Notes: generated by a model from the letters alone, not told the origin. Shown: positions 21,968-32,076, counted from the stretch's first letter. The stretch: DNA of 64,000 nt from Candidatus Nitrosopumilus sp. (GCA_028343855.1 JAOLZN010000005.1:18447-82446), one strand, 5' to 3'. A program made the numbers and translations.

Positions 21968-21973
21968 AAAAAA

Positions 21974-22405
21974 TTATTTTACAATGAGAACTGGTATCTT
22001 TGATGTATGAATAACATAATTTGATACACTTCCAAAGAATATTTCTTTTTTAATACTTCTACCTCTAGAACCCATTACGATCATGTCATATTTTGTTTTA
22101 CCATGTGTCGCTTTGATAATGTTGTATCCTATTTCTCCCAGTGCTATTTTGTCTTTAAACACAATGCCATTTTGTGCTGCAAGTGTTTTTGCTTTTTCCA
22201 TAATTTTTTCTACCTCTTTATTCAATGATTTTTCAACTGATGGACTGCCTTTGAATTCTGAATGTGGCTGTGCATTAATTGAATAAAATCCTGTAATAGT
22301 TGCACCACAATTTCTGGCTAATGTTATTGCAGTTTCTAGACCTCTTTGTGAATTTTTTGATCCATCTAAAGGAACAAAAATCTTGGAAATTTTCTTATTA
22401 ATCAC
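21974..22405 (-). CDS. universal stress protein (UspA family)
   Basis: A 143-residue Usp domain. The N-terminus KIFVPLDGSKNSQRGLETAI and the C-terminal nucleotide loop MGSRGRSIKKEIFFGSVSNYV, which fits the G-x2-G-x9-G-S/T ATP-binding pattern, indicate an ATP-binding Usp. Convergent with msrA; the stop codons are only a few bases apart. Confidence 0.93.
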   Translation of the reverse strand: MINKKISKIFVPLDGSKNSQRGLETAITLARNCGATITGFYSINAQPHSEFKGSPSVEKSLNKEVEKIMEKAKTLAAQNGIVFKDKIALGEIGYNIIKATHGKTKYDMIVMGSRGRSIKKEIFFGSVSNYVIHTSKIPVLIVK

Positions 22406-22543
22406 AAAATTCTCTTATTTTTGATATTAAAATACAATACTATTTGTTATCATTCCTGAATTTTATTACTTTTTAACAAAAATTAAATTAAATTAATTAA
22501 ATTATACTCATAATTTATTTTCCAGTTGATTTGAATTAATTTC

Positions 22544-22954
22544 ATGGTAAAGTCACAGTATGTAACTTGGAATGATATTGAAAATATGGTTCAAATAATT
22601 TCAAATAAAATTTCAAAATCTTCTAAGAAATTTTCTAGTATATCCACTATCAGTAGAGGTGGATTAATTCCTTCAAGATTGTTGGCAGATTCTCTTGATA
22701 TTGAAACTATATTTGTCGACCAACAAAATATTTCTTCTAATTCTTTATTTGTAGATGATATTTTTGATTCTGGCAAAACATTTGAAAATATTTATAGAAA
22801 AGTTGATGACCCTCCTAATTTCATTTTTGCAACTTTGTTTGCTAGACGTGATGTGATTTATCCTCAACAATTAGTTTATGCCAGCAAAACAATTGACAAT
22901 TCATATGTTGTTTTTCCTTGGGATAAATTAGAATTTGAAAATAATTTAAAATAA
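22544..22954 (+). CDS. phosphoribosyltransferase-domain protein
   Basis: A type I phosphoribosyltransferase of 136 residues. The PRPP loop LFVDDIFDSGKTFE lies near residue 67 and the N-terminal loop reads TISRGGLIPSRLLAD. Similar short proteins are annotated as xanthine/hypoxanthine phosphoribosyltransferases; the base specificity cannot be read from the sequence. It stands alone between a Usp gene and the hom operon, which converges on it. Confidence 0.86.
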   Translation: MVKSQYVTWNDIENMVQIISNKISKSSKKFSSISTISRGGLIPSRLLADSLDIETIFVDQQNISSNSLFVDDIFDSGKTFENIYRKVDDPPNFIFATLFARRDVIYPQQLVYASKTIDNSYVVFPWDKLEFENNLK

Positions 22955-22964
22955 TTTTTTAGTA

Positions 22965-23441
22965 TTAATCATAAATCGTTTTACCTGTTTCCCAAAATTT
23001 ATCTGAAATGTAGTGAGTATTTTGTATTACTTCTCCTTTTTCCATATTTTCTAACTCTAAACTTGACACCATTGATTTACCAACTGCTAAAAATTTATGA
23101 TGTGTTTCTTCTACAATGCATACTAATTCTCCTTTTTCAAACTCTGTAAATTTTTTAATACCTGGTCTCATCAAATTTGCTCCTTTACACATAAATTTTA
23201 CTGCACCCATATCCACTTCTACATTTGGAAATTTTTTTAGCATTTCTGTTTCTGATAGAAATGGGAAATAATCCTCGTTTATTTTTAATATTTTTAATCC
23301 TTCACCTGTAATGATTTGAGCCTCATTTGATATTTGATGAACTTTAACATTTTTCATTTTTGGAAATTCTATATTCCATTCTTTTGAAATTTTTTTAAGT
23401 AAAGCTGATGTTTCACTCTTAGAAATTAAATTTGATTTCAA
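22965..23441 (-). CDS. PUA-domain RNA-binding protein (MCT-1/Tma20-like)
   Basis: A 158-residue protein with an N-terminal alpha/beta domain (about 1-75) and a C-terminal PUA domain containing GANLMRPGIKKFTEFEKGELVCIV. This two-part layout is that of archaeal relatives of MCT-1/Tma20, implicated in ribosome recycling and re-initiation. Its start overlaps the stop of the homoserine dehydrogenase gene by 4 bp, so translation is coupled although the functions appear unrelated. Confidence 0.87.
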   Translation of the reverse strand: MKSNLISKSETSALLKKISKEWNIEFPKMKNVKVHQISNEAQIITGEGLKILKINEDYFPFLSETEMLKKFPNVEVDMGAVKFMCKGANLMRPGIKKFTEFEKGELVCIVEETHHKFLAVGKSMVSSLELENMEKGEVIQNTHYISDKFWETGKTIYD

Positions 23442-24448
23442 TTTTTTGCAATCTCTTGTCTAATGTCTAAAAGATCTCTTAAAATTGAACTTGCTGTTTC
23501 TGTTCCACCTGCTCCTTTACCAATTATTGTTTGAGTTCCCGAATGTTCTGAAGTAAATGCAATTGCATTTAATGTCCCATTTACTCCCAGTGGATCATTT
23601 TTTGATATTTCTTTTGGACTAACTGTTAATTCTTTATCACATGATGCAATTAATTTTAAAACAGAATTATTTGCTTCTGCTTTTTTAATATCTTTTATAG
23701 TGACTTTCCTTATCCCTGTACATAGGATATCTGGCATAGTAACTTTCATTCCCATTATCCAATTTGCAAGAATAACTAATTTTGCTGCCGCATCTAGACC
23801 GTCTAAATCTAATGCTTCATCAGCTTCAACATATCCCTTATCTTTTGCATCCTTTAATGCCTCTTCAAATGATAAACCTGTAGTCATGTTTGATAAAATA
23901 TAGTTTGTTGTACCATTAAGAATTCCTGCAAATGATGTAATTTTTTCTCCACTTAAACTATTTTTGGCATAATCTAAAATTGGTGTTCCCCCACCAACGG
24001 TTCCACTAAATTTGAACATGACTTGATTGTATGTTGCTAATTCCATTAATGATGGGAATGCTAAAGCTAATGGACCTTTGTTTACTGAAATTACATGCAT
24101 TCCTTTTTTCATGGCTGTTGTGATGTGTGTCATTCCTGGCTCTGCATCTTTGTAGTTACTAGCTGTAGTTTCAATTAATACATCTGCATCAATATTTTTT
24201 AAAATTTCAATTCCTGTCATGTTATTGTTTTTTTCTGAATAATTTTTTACACTTCCAAATTCTTTTTTTATTTCTACAAGTTTTTTAAAATTTAATCCTG
24301 ATGGATTTACTGCACTACCTTTACTATCAAAAACTGCAAGTAATCTTGGTTTTAGTCCGTATTTTGAATATAACTCATCTTTTCTTGATTCAAATAATTC
24401 TGCTAAGCTTTGTGCGACTACTCCAAAACCACATAGTATTATTCTCAT
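23438..24448 (-). CDS. hom: homoserine dehydrogenase
   Basis: Makes homoserine from aspartate semialdehyde with NAD(P)H, on the path to threonine and methionine. The 336 residues lack an ACT domain, typical of short archaeal forms. The dinucleotide loop IILCGFGVVAQSL is at the N-terminus; NKGPLALAFPSL and SGTVGGGTPILDYA, then ILNGTTNYIL, are family blocks, with the catalytic region EADEALDLDGLDAAAKLVILANW. The PUA-protein gene follows with a 4-bp overlap. Confidence 0.96.
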   Translation of the reverse strand: MRIILCGFGVVAQSLAELFESRKDELYSKYGLKPRLLAVFDSKGSAVNPSGLNFKKLVEIKKEFGSVKNYSEKNNNMTGIEILKNIDADVLIETTASNYKDAEPGMTHITTAMKKGMHVISVNKGPLALAFPSLMELATYNQVMFKFSGTVGGGTPILDYAKNSLSGEKITSFAGILNGTTNYILSNMTTGLSFEEALKDAKDKGYVEADEALDLDGLDAAAKLVILANWIMGMKVTMPDILCTGIRKVTIKDIKKAEANNSVLKLIASCDKELTVSPKEISKNDPLGVNGTLNAIAFTSEHSGTQTIIGKGAGGTETASSILRDLLDIRQEIAKN

Positions 24449-24586
24449 ACTATTTCCTCATAATTTATTATGTAATTAACGTTCATTTTTTCTCCTTAGA
24501 TTTCTTATCCATAATTGTGTTTTATTAATAATTTTTCAATAAATATTTGGTAAGAATTCTGTTGATGTTATCTGGAATATTGATGA

Positions 24587-24985
24587 CTATTCATCTTTTT
24601 CATGTTTTAGCGAAACTGAATTTATGCAATATCTTTGATTTGTAGGCTTAGGACCATCGTCAAATACGTGCCCTAAATGTGCTCCACATTTTTTACAATT
24701 AACTTCTGTTCTGACCATTCCATAATCTGTATCTGACAAATATTCTATACTTTCTTCAGATATTGGCTGCCAAAAACTAGGCCAACCTGAACCTGAATCA
24801 AATTTCTCATTTGATGAAAAAAGGTTTTCACCACAACATACGCATTTGAAAAATCCTTCTAATTTAGTATCATTGTATTTGCCTGAAAATGGCGGTTCGG
24901 TACCGTGGTTGACACATACTTCATATTCTTCTGGACTAAGTTGGTCTTTCCACTTTTGAGGATCACTCTTGATTTTTTCTGTCAT
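24587..24985 (-). CDS. msrB: peptide methionine-R-sulfoxide reductase MsrB
   Basis: Reduces methionine-R-sulfoxide. Residues C-x2-C (FKCVCCG) and C-x2-C (NCKKCGAHLGH) bind structural zinc; GSGWPSF and the catalytic block QRYCINSVSL with its Cys are intact. At 132 residues it is a single-domain MsrB. It follows the ThyX-like gene on the same strand by about 36 bp. Confidence 0.96.
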   Translation of the reverse strand: MTEKIKSDPQKWKDQLSPEEYEVCVNHGTEPPFSGKYNDTKLEGFFKCVCCGENLFSSNEKFDSGSGWPSFWQPISEESIEYLSDTDYGMVRTEVNCKKCGAHLGHVFDDGPKPTNQRYCINSVSLKHEKDE

Positions 24986-25021
24986 GACTTATCTTGTTTT
25001 TATTATTATTAGAATATTGTT

Positions 25022-26644
25022 TTATTTCTTTATTTTTTTCCTTTTTTCTTCTGTTCTTTTTTCTGATTCAAATCTTTCTAAATCATACTCTTTCAAATCT
25101 ACAAATTTCATAATTTTACTTAAGTTTGGATGAACTCTATTGATCTCTTTGTACATTTCTTGTGCAACTCGTCTATAATCAATATGACCTTGAGGTATTG
25201 TTCGTAATTCAATTAAATGACACGCTTCTCTTAAATTTAATTTCATAAAGTATGGGTAGTTATATGCAAAATTTACTACATATTGACTTTGTTCAGGAAA
25301 CTTTTTTCTTATTTTTTCAAAAGTTGACTTTGTATTGTTCATACACTCTTTGAATTCCTTTTGAAGTCCTAATGTTTTAATTTCATTTGGTATCACATAT
25401 CCGTGGTCTGTTGTTAGTAATTGTCTTTCTAATGTTAGTGCCCTATGTCTATGAAAATCTCTAAACATTCCAAAATTATTGCATAAATCAAAAGTATAAT
25501 ATGTATTTTCAAATGCACGTGACGGTCTGTGTCTTCTATTGGTTCGTATGTTGGAAAACTCATTTATGATTTTAATTTTTTTAGTTATTGGAATTTTTTT
25601 AACTTGTTGCATAATATCATGATATGATGTACTAGGTGATTGTTCATACATTATAGATGTAATAATTTTATCTAGAGCTTGTTTTTCTGTTTCAGAATCT
25701 GTTAATTTTGTTATTGTTCCTATTGCTGGTTTTGATTTAATTTCTTTTATTGTAATTGATTTTGCTTTCTTTTTTACATCTTTGAGATATTTTTGAAATG
25801 CTAATCCATATTTGTCATCTGCTCTCCTGACAAATGATTTTATTGTTGTATCTAGTTCTTTTTTGATTTTTGAGGCTAATTTTTGCTCTTCATCTAGTTC
25901 TGACGCTCCTAAAATTGTTAAAAGATATTCAAATGCTCTTCCATTTCCTGTGATTCCTACATTTGTTAATGTTGATGATGGAAGCAGACCTCGCAAAATA
26001 TCTAATGCTTTTGCTTTTGTTGAACCTTTGTAAATCATATTTGCTGATTTAATATCTAATTCATTTTTTAATTCAGTAAATAATTTTTCTTTTCCATCTA
26101 TTGAATCTTTGAAACTGTATTTTTCAATTGGATATTTTTCCCTAATGTATTCTATCATTGGTTGAATATTTTTTGAATATGTTTCAAAAGAAATATTACA
26201 ACTATCTTCATACTCATTTGCAAATTTTGACGACATTATTTTTTCATCCCTGTAAAATCTATATTTTCCATTTTCTTTTTTATTCCATGTGACATATCTT
26301 GATGATTTTTCTAAATATGATAAACCAATTCTTCTATCTTCAATTTTTTTTACTGCAATGTTTGACAAACCTTCAATTGCAATTTGTGCTTCTCCTAATT
26401 CTGCAACTGAATCATCTCCGTATTCAAGTAAAACTCTATCATAAAATTCCTCACCTCTATTTTTATTTTTTAAAAATTCATCTAGAAAAATTCTTCTCAT
26501 ACTTTTGTCTGTTCTACTATATCTTGACATCAATGCACCGCGATCTACTTGTCTTGGAGTAATTATTGCAAACACGTTGTCTTCTGTATTTGAAAAATGT
26601 TCTGATAAAGTCTTTTTTTCTTTACTTGAAAATTCTGACAACAT
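25022..26644 (-). CDS. tandem ThyX-like protein (flavin-dependent thymidylate synthase family)
   Basis: A 540-residue protein with two ThyX-like halves. The first half has [12 protein letters not shown] near residues 109-120, aligned by eye with the ThyX block ending S-x-R-Y-V. The second half has [10 protein letters not shown] and [12 protein letters not shown]. Classical ThyX is 220-270 residues with the signature R-H-R-x7-S. Here the first half lacks the R-H-R and the second has RHR but Leu at the Ser position, so activity as a thymidylate synthase is uncertain. It could be a working two-domain variant or a nucleotide-binding relative. Upstream gene 26673-26975 is 28 bp away. Confidence 0.82.
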   Translation of the reverse strand: MLSEFSSKEKKTLSEHFSNTEDNVFAIITPRQVDRGALMSRYSRTDKSMRRIFLDEFLKNKNRGEEFYDRVLLEYGDDSVAELGEAQIAIEGLSNIAVKKIEDRRIGLSYLEKSSRYVTWNKKENGKYRFYRDEKIMSSKFANEYEDSCNISFETYSKNIQPMIEYIREKYPIEKYSFKDSIDGKEKLFTELKNELDIKSANMIYKGSTKAKALDILRGLLPSSTLTNVGITGNGRAFEYLLTILGASELDEEQKLASKIKKELDTTIKSFVRRADDKYGLAFQKYLKDVKKKAKSITIKEIKSKPAIGTITKLTDSETEKQALDKIITSIMYEQSPSTSYHDIMQQVKKIPITKKIKIINEFSNIRTNRRHRPSRAFENTYYTFDLCNNFGMFRDFHRHRALTLERQLLTTDHGYVIPNEIKTLGLQKEFKECMNNTKSTFEKIRKKFPEQSQYVVNFAYNYPYFMKLNLREACHLIELRTIPQGHIDYRRVAQEMYKEINRVHPNLSKIMKFVDLKEYDLERFESEKRTEEKRKKIKK

Positions 26645-26672
26645 GAATAAATTATTTCACAATTATAATACT

Positions 26673-26975
26673 CTATTTCTTTTTCCCAATCTGAATAAGA
26701 TCGGGACCTTTATCTTTATTTTTATCATTGCCCTTGGATTGCCATCTTAACAATACTTCTTTGAATCCAGCTGCATCAGCTTCATTTTCTGTATACATTA
26801 TTGTTGTAACCCAAAATCCTCCTTTAGCTGTTTTTCCGCCAATTGAATTCATCCAAAAATCATTTGGTAATCCTTCCATTGCTTTGTTGTCTGGCTCTTT
26901 TACAGTTGCATCCCATCTACTGGCAACAAAATTTAGAATTTGGTTGAGTTCTTCTCTTTGAATCATATTTTTCAT
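26673..26975 (-). CDS. uncharacterised 100-residue protein
   Basis: Soluble protein of 100 residues starting MKNMIQREELNQILNFVASRWD; an in-frame Met at residue 4 is an alternative start. It is rich in Asn, Gly and Lys, with a central GGKTAKGGFWVTTIMYTENEADAAGF and a Lys-rich end. Not a P-loop, since GGKTAKG lacks the expected context. It precedes the ThyX-like gene by 28 bp on the same strand and may be co-expressed with it. Confidence 0.72.
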   Translation of the reverse strand: MKNMIQREELNQILNFVASRWDATVKEPDNKAMEGLPNDFWMNSIGGKTAKGGFWVTTIMYTENEADAAGFKEVLLRWQSKGNDKNKDKGPDLIQIGKKK

Positions 26976-27073
26976 GAAAAAACTCTAAATTTTAAAATTA
27001 CTCTTGAGCCCACGATTGAGATTTTGTGAATTTATTCTTACTAAAACTAAAAACATTACTTACACTTTGTCGG

Positions 27074-27081
27074 TTATACAA
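27074..27081 (+). promoter_or_regulatory. cdvA TATA box (predicted)
   Basis: TTATACAA lies 26 nt before the ATG at 27100. This spacing predicts a leaderless message and supports the choice of 27100 over the longer frame that opens at 27004. Confidence 0.5.
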
Positions 27082-27099
27082 ATCTCATTAGTCATTACC

Positions 27100-27978
27100 A
27101 TGACAAACGACGATATCGAAATAATCGGTAAAAACGTCAAAGACATGTACGGAACATTCATGGGTAAGGTCGTAGGTACAATCACTGAAATTGACGGAAG
27201 TATTCAATCCGTTGGTATTGACTGCGGTTCTCAAGGATTACAGCAAATCCAATTTGAGCAACTTGTGGCACAAGGTGATAATGTAATCTTCATTCCAAAA
27301 TGGAGACTCGACTCACAAAGACTCATTCGTGAAAAACAACTCACTCTACGTCGTCTAAAAGCATTGATGGATATTGTTTCAGAAAATGATGATATGAAAG
27401 CAGACGCTGAAATCATTCATGAGAAATACAAATTCAAACTTGCATCTTTAGATGAAATGGAATCTGAAATCAAATCTAAGCTTGAAGGAAGATTAATTGA
27501 GTTAGATACACAAATGAAATCTGCAAAAATGTTATCGTTTGATGCCAAAGTACAATTCAAAAGCAACGAAATCTCTGAGGCAACATTTGAAACTGTGAAA
27601 TCATGCACAACTGAGGTAATTGAGCATGTAGCACACGAACAATCTGAAATTTCAAATGTAAAGAGTAGAATTGCTGATTTAGAATTGGAAGTGCAAGAGA
27701 TAACATCACCTGCAGAAGCAAAGATTCAAGAATCTGCCGTTTCATATCTGGAGACACCTGAACAACAACAAGTAGTTCAAACAATACTTCCAGAAGCACC
27801 AACAGAACCAATCGTAACACCTTCAGAACCAATTGAAGCTCAAGTACACCCTATACCAGAGCCACCTACTGAATCTGAAGTGACATTTGCATTTCCAGAA
27901 CCACCTCAACAGGTGACATCAGAAACATCTAACGACGACAACGATAATGATTGGCTTGCTAGAATGGAAGCACAATAA
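27100..27978 (+). CDS. cdvA: cell division protein CdvA
   Basis: Archaeal division protein that forms filaments at midcell and recruits the ESCRT-III-like CdvB. The 292 residues show the CdvA order: an N-terminal PRC-barrel-like domain (about 1-75, with YGTFMGKVVGTITEIDG), a long helical coiled-coil region (about 80-190) and a Pro/Glu-rich C-terminal tail ending in an acidic stretch and WLARMEAQ, which probably holds the CdvB-binding peptide. The Met at 27100 is preferred to 27004 because it gives the standard N-terminus and fits the TATA box. CdvB and CdvC genes are not in the window. Confidence 0.9.
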   Translation: MTNDDIEIIGKNVKDMYGTFMGKVVGTITEIDGSIQSVGIDCGSQGLQQIQFEQLVAQGDNVIFIPKWRLDSQRLIREKQLTLRRLKALMDIVSENDDMKADAEIIHEKYKFKLASLDEMESEIKSKLEGRLIELDTQMKSAKMLSFDAKVQFKSNEISEATFETVKSCTTEVIEHVAHEQSEISNVKSRIADLELEVQEITSPAEAKIQESAVSYLETPEQQQVVQTILPEAPTEPIVTPSEPIEAQVHPIPEPPTESEVTFAFPEPPQQVTSETSNDDNDNDWLARMEAQ

Positions 27979-28033
27979 TTTTTTTAATCTATTTTTTTAA
28001 CATTTAGAAAGATCTAATTTCCTACACTTTTTG

Positions 28034-29932
28034 ATGTCTGAGAAATATGATGTTGGGTTGGGTAACCATAATGTAACTTTAAGAAAAAATGCAAATTCTG
28101 ATTTTGTATCTTTTTGGGATAACCAGGCAAAGAATCTTCATTGGTTTTCTCCTTGGAATCAAACTCTTGATTGGAATCCTCCTTTTGCCAAATGGTTTGT
28201 TGGAGGTAAAATCAACGCCTGTTATAATGCTCTAGATGTTCATCAGGAGACAAAATCTGACAAACCTGCTATTTTATGGGAGGGTGAAAATGGTGATTCT
28301 AAAACTATTGCTTATTCTGATTTATTTATAGAAGTCCAGAAATTTGCTAATGTTTTAAAATCACTTGGAGTAATCAAAGGTGATAGAGTAACAATTTATC
28401 TCCCGATGGTTCCAGAATTAATTGTTTCAATGCTTGCATGTGCAAGAATTGGTGCAATTCATACTGTAATATTTTCTGGGTTTAGTGCTACGTCAATTAA
28501 AGATAGAATTGATGATTCAAAATCTGAAATTGTAATTACTGCTGATGGTGGATATCGTAGAGGAAAAATTATTAAACTTAAGGAAGTAGTTGATGATGCA
28601 ATAAAGGATCTTGACTTTGTTAGACATGTTGTTGTTTTGGAGAGAACAAAAAACCCTATTTCAATTTCATCTAAAGATAAATTTTGGAATAATTTAATGG
28701 ATGATGCATCCGATTCATGTGATGCTGAAAGATTAGATAGTGATCATCCTCTTTACATTTTGTATACGTCTGGAACTACTGGAAAACCAAAAGGTGTTTT
28801 ACATGGTACAGGCGGATATCTTACACATCTTTACTCCACTTTCAAATGGGCATTTGACATAAAAGATTCTGATGTCTTTTTTTGTACTGCTGATATTGGT
28901 TGGGTAACTGGACATAGCTATGTCGTATACGCTCCATTACTTCATGGTGCAACTCAAATAATGTATGAGGGTGCACCTGACTTTCCTGATAATTCACGTA
29001 TGTGGGAAATTTTGGAAAAATATGGTGCGACTATCTTCTACACTACTCCCACTGCACTTAGAATGTTTATGAAATTTGGTGATGATATTCCTAACTCATT
29101 TAATCTTTCTTCAATACGTTTGCTAGGAAGTGTTGGTGAACCAATAAATCCTGAGGTATGGAAGTGGTATTTCAAAATTATTGGTAAAGAGAAATGTCCT
29201 ATTATTGATACTTGGTGGCAAACTGAAACTGGTGGTATGATGATTTCTCCTTTACCTGGTTTAGAAACAATTCCTCTAAAACCTGGTTCTGGAACTTTTC
29301 CAATTCCTGGTGTCGATATTTCTGTAGTCGATGAGTATGGTTCTGAAATCCCAAATAATACTAAGGGATATCTTGTAATTAGAAAGCCTTGGCCTGGAAT
29401 GCTTTTGGGTTTGTGGAAAAATGATGAAAAATACAAGTCAGTTTACTGGTCAAAATACCTTGATTGCTACTATCCTGGAGATTATGCATTGAAAGACGAT
29501 GATGGGTACTTGTGGTTATTGGGTCGTGCTGATGATGTTTTAAAAATTGCTGGGCATAGACTTGGTACTGCAGAACTTGAAAGCTGTATTGTATCTGATG
29601 AACATGTATCAGAATCTGCTGTATGTGGAATTTCTGATGATATTAAAGGTGAATCTATAATTGCATTTGTTGTTTTAAAGGATGGAATAGTTATTGATGA
29701 AAGCCTTTTAGAAAAAAATATTTTTAATAAAATTCGAATTGACATTGGACCTATTGCTACTCCAAAAAAAATCTATTTTGTAAAAAAACTTCCAAAAACA
29801 CGTAGTGGTAAAATTATGAGACGATTGTTAAAATCAATTGCCAATGGTGAAAATATTGGTGATACTAGTACTTTGGATGATGAATCTGCTGTAACTGAAA
29901 TTCAAAAAATTGTAAATAGTGCTTTGAATTGA
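28034..29932 (+). CDS. acs: AMP-forming acyl-CoA synthetase (acetyl-CoA synthetase type)
   Basis: Activates a short carboxylic acid to its CoA thioester with ATP through an acyl-adenylate. The AMP-binding motif YTSGTTGKPKG is near residues 244-254; WWQTETGG, GRADDVLKIAGHRLG and the catalytic lysine in TRSGKIMRR near the end are all intact. Length (632) fits acetyl/propionyl-CoA synthetases. The start is the ATG at 28034; a TTG codon precedes it directly. Acetate, propionate or a hydroxyacid are possible substrates. No linked pathway genes. Confidence 0.92.
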   Translation: MSEKYDVGLGNHNVTLRKNANSDFVSFWDNQAKNLHWFSPWNQTLDWNPPFAKWFVGGKINACYNALDVHQETKSDKPAILWEGENGDSKTIAYSDLFIEVQKFANVLKSLGVIKGDRVTIYLPMVPELIVSMLACARIGAIHTVIFSGFSATSIKDRIDDSKSEIVITADGGYRRGKIIKLKEVVDDAIKDLDFVRHVVVLERTKNPISISSKDKFWNNLMDDASDSCDAERLDSDHPLYILYTSGTTGKPKGVLHGTGGYLTHLYSTFKWAFDIKDSDVFFCTADIGWVTGHSYVVYAPLLHGATQIMYEGAPDFPDNSRMWEILEKYGATIFYTTPTALRMFMKFGDDIPNSFNLSSIRLLGSVGEPINPEVWKWYFKIIGKEKCPIIDTWWQTETGGMMISPLPGLETIPLKPGSGTFPIPGVDISVVDEYGSEIPNNTKGYLVIRKPWPGMLLGLWKNDEKYKSVYWSKYLDCYYPGDYALKDDDGYLWLLGRADDVLKIAGHRLGTAELESCIVSDEHVSESAVCGISDDIKGESIIAFVVLKDGIVIDESLLEKNIFNKIRIDIGPIATPKKIYFVKKLPKTRSGKIMRRLLKSIANGENIGDTSTLDDESAVTEIQKIVNSALN

Positions 29933-29933
29933 T

Positions 29934-30461
29934 TCATTTCAATTTTTTTAAATTTATTTCTGATAACATCTGAAACATTTTTCTTAATCCTTCACACTCT
30001 GATTTTGATTCTTGATCTAATTTTTCAAATTCACTAATTTTGATTTGTTTAATTCTTTTAATTGATTCTTCAAAAAACTTCTCATATTTTTCAATATTGT
30101 TTTCAGTCATTTTTGTCAAATCAAAAATGACAGTATTACTTCCTATCAAATTTTTATTTTCATCGTACAAACTAGTTGCTTGTAATAAACCTTCAAATGT
30201 TGATTTATCTTGTCTGACGAAAACAATTTTTCTATCTGTTACTTTTCCTGTTTCAAACCAACTTTTTAAGGAATCATTCATTGTTTCCCATGACTCTTTT
30301 GGTACATGCTCAAAAATTGGCTTACCTAAAATCTCTGATTTTGAATATCCTAGATTAGAAGCATATGTTGAGTTACAATCTAAAATAATCCCTATGGAAT
30401 TAATTCTTCTCCACATAATTGGTGCATCTTTTAGTGTTTTTCTTGCTTCAGTTTGAGTCAT
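29934..30461 (-). CDS. PAS-domain protein
   Basis: A 175-residue protein with one PAS domain (about 12-125): RINSIGIILDCNSTYASNLGYSK, ILGKPIFEHVP and GSNTVIFDLTKM are typical landmarks. A helical, charged tail (about 130-175) without a recognisable kinase or output domain follows, so it may act as a single-domain sensor that binds a partner. Ligand unknown. The gene converges on acs, with one base between stops. Confidence 0.88.
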   Translation of the reverse strand: MTQTEARKTLKDAPIMWRRINSIGIILDCNSTYASNLGYSKSEILGKPIFEHVPKESWETMNDSLKSWFETGKVTDRKIVFVRQDKSTFEGLLQATSLYDENKNLIGSNTVIFDLTKMTENNIEKYEKFFEESIKRIKQIKISEFEKLDQESKSECEGLRKMFQMLSEINLKKLK

Positions 30462-30502
30462 TTTTTAAATTTGTATTAACCACTTATTAAATTGAAATCT
30501 TC

Positions 30503-31525
30503 TTAAAACCACTGATCTAAATTTTGGCTTTTTCTCTCTAATGCTTTCTTTAATCTGTTAAGCGTCGATTGAATTCTATCTTCTGAAAAACTTCTTTCTC
30601 TGACTAAGTAGTTTAGTATTCCTTCGTAATCTACCTCATTAAAGACAATTTCATCTACATCTGCTACCTCTGGATTGAGAAATATTTTTCTTATTTGTTG
30701 AAATTCTATTTCTTCCAACTGTTCTTGAATTTGTGGGATGTCTTCTAGTCTGGAATGCTGTTTGATTAACTTCATTGCTGTTTTAGGTCCTATTCTTTCA
30801 AATCCATTGGGGTTGAAATCAGTTCCAATTAAAATTCCAACATCAATCAATTCTTCTCTTGTCATTTTTAATGAATCTAAAGTTTTTTGAGTTTCAATAA
30901 TTTCTGGAAGTACATCGATGTAAGTATTTCTATTTGGAATTTTTCTTCTACCGCTGTTTGTAAAATTTCTCACAAGTTTTTTTGCACCACACAAAATTGA
31001 ATCATAGTCTTGACTTGCTGATGCATAAGCTTGTCCTGTATTTGTTAGGTGAGCAGCTGTTGCTTCGCCTTCTGACGGTGCTTCAATGTATGGTATTCCA
31101 AAATATGTTAGAAATTGTTTTGACTCTTTTACCATTCCATCTTTCATACTAGTTGTTTGTTGTGCAAACTTTCTTGCATCTTCCATGTTTCCTTCTGCAA
31201 TTGCTTTTTCATACTTTACAGTAGCATCTTTTTTAATCTGTTTTCGTCGTTCTATTTCTGCAGTTTTTAATGATGGTGGTTTGCCATCAAAAACATAAAC
31301 TGGTTTAATTCCTAAAGATAAAAAATTTACATTTCGATAAAGTAATCCGCTTAGATGACTTGTAATCCTTCCTTCTGTATCTGATAATTGTAATCCATCT
31401 GGCCCTCTTATGCTTGCAAGAAATTGATATATTGCATTGTATGCATCAATTGCAATTATTTTATTTGAAAAAGATTCTAAAGTTGTTTTATCTCTAACTA
31501 CCAAATCTTTTAGATTTAATCCCAT
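30503..31525 (-). CDS. fen: flap endonuclease FEN-1
   Basis: Structure-specific nuclease that removes 5' flaps in Okazaki-fragment maturation and repair. N-domain [13 protein letters not shown] and VFDGKPP, I-domain [26 protein letters not shown] and the helix-3-turn-helix [23 protein letters not shown] all preserve the metal-binding acids. The C-terminus SQNLDQWF is a PCNA-interaction (PIP) box. The 340-residue length is standard. It joins the ligase at 270-2036 as the second Okazaki-processing enzyme in the window. Confidence 0.97.
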   Translation of the reverse strand: MGLNLKDLVVRDKTTLESFSNKIIAIDAYNAIYQFLASIRGPDGLQLSDTEGRITSHLSGLLYRNVNFLSLGIKPVYVFDGKPPSLKTAEIERRKQIKKDATVKYEKAIAEGNMEDARKFAQQTTSMKDGMVKESKQFLTYFGIPYIEAPSEGEATAAHLTNTGQAYASASQDYDSILCGAKKLVRNFTNSGRRKIPNRNTYIDVLPEIIETQKTLDSLKMTREELIDVGILIGTDFNPNGFERIGPKTAMKLIKQHSRLEDIPQIQEQLEEIEFQQIRKIFLNPEVADVDEIVFNEVDYEGILNYLVRERSFSEDRIQSTLNRLKKALERKSQNLDQWF

Positions 31526-31616
31526 TAAGGTATCTCCATCACATGTACTATTTTGTGTTATCTTTTTTTAAATTTTAAAATTAATTTTAATATGTGGATG
31601 TTCTTCGTATTTTATC

Positions 31617-31883
31617 TTGACATCATATGATATTCCTTTTGAATTGAAAGAAAAAATTTTTGAAATTAAAACTACTGATAATTCTGTTTTGAAAATTATT
31701 TCTTATTTCCCTTTAACTGATTTAGAGCAAAATAGTCTGGTTTCAATTATTAAACAACCTGACTTCGTTAATTTCAATTCTATTTTTACTGATAACCTTA
31801 CTGATGATGAATGGAATAGAACTAAATCTCAAATTAAAAAGCGATTTCAAGATGAGATATTCCATATTGATGATAAATCCTAG
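31617..31883 (+). CDS. uncharacterised 88-residue protein
   Basis: Starts with TTG at 31617 (MTSYDIPFELKEKIFEI). Predominantly polar, with a helical C-terminal half ending FQDEIFHIDDKS and no cysteines. Family not recognised. It lies between the divergent fen gene and tRNA-Ser. Coding status is judged from balanced composition rather than any motif. Confidence 0.55.
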   Translation: MTSYDIPFELKEKIFEIKTTDNSVLKIISYFPLTDLEQNSLVSIIKQPDFVNFNSIFTDNLTDDEWNRTKSQIKKRFQDEIFHIDDKS

Positions 31884-31900
31884 TATGTTTTCTAGTCTGT

Positions 31901-31908
31901 TTTATTAT
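31901..31908 (+). promoter_or_regulatory. tRNA-Ser TATA box (predicted)
   Basis: TTTATTAT lies 29 nt upstream of the first base of the tRNA, the normal archaeal spacing for transcription starting at or next to the mature 5' end. Confidence 0.5.
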
Positions 31909-31929
31909 AGAGAAAAAATTACTCTAAAT

Positions 31930-32011
31930 GCCGGGATAGCCAAGTGGTAAGGCGGCTGTCTCGAAAACAGCTACGTGAAAGCGTGCAGGGGTTCGAATCC
32001 CTTTCCCGGCG
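31930..32011 (+). tRNA. tRNA-Ser(CGA)
   Basis: An 82-nt class II tRNA. The acceptor stem GCCGGGA pairs with TCCCGGC, and the discriminator is G. The anticodon stem CTGT/ACAG encloses the loop CTCGAAA with anticodon CGA, reading TCG. A long variable arm and the T loop GTTCGAATC are present. No intron and no encoded CCA. A possible hairpin at 32053-32069 (ACGAAA/TTTCGT) lies downstream. Confidence 0.97.
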
Positions 32012-32076
32012 TTCATACAAATTTACAGCAATCCTTTTCTAGATCTCAAAAAACGAAATCAGGTTTCGTGAATTAC

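Noticed and set aside
26673..26975. P-loop (GGKTAKGG) in the 100-residue protein
   Set aside because: It lacks the GxxxxGK[ST] spacing and a preceding hydrophobic strand, so it is not a Walker A motif.
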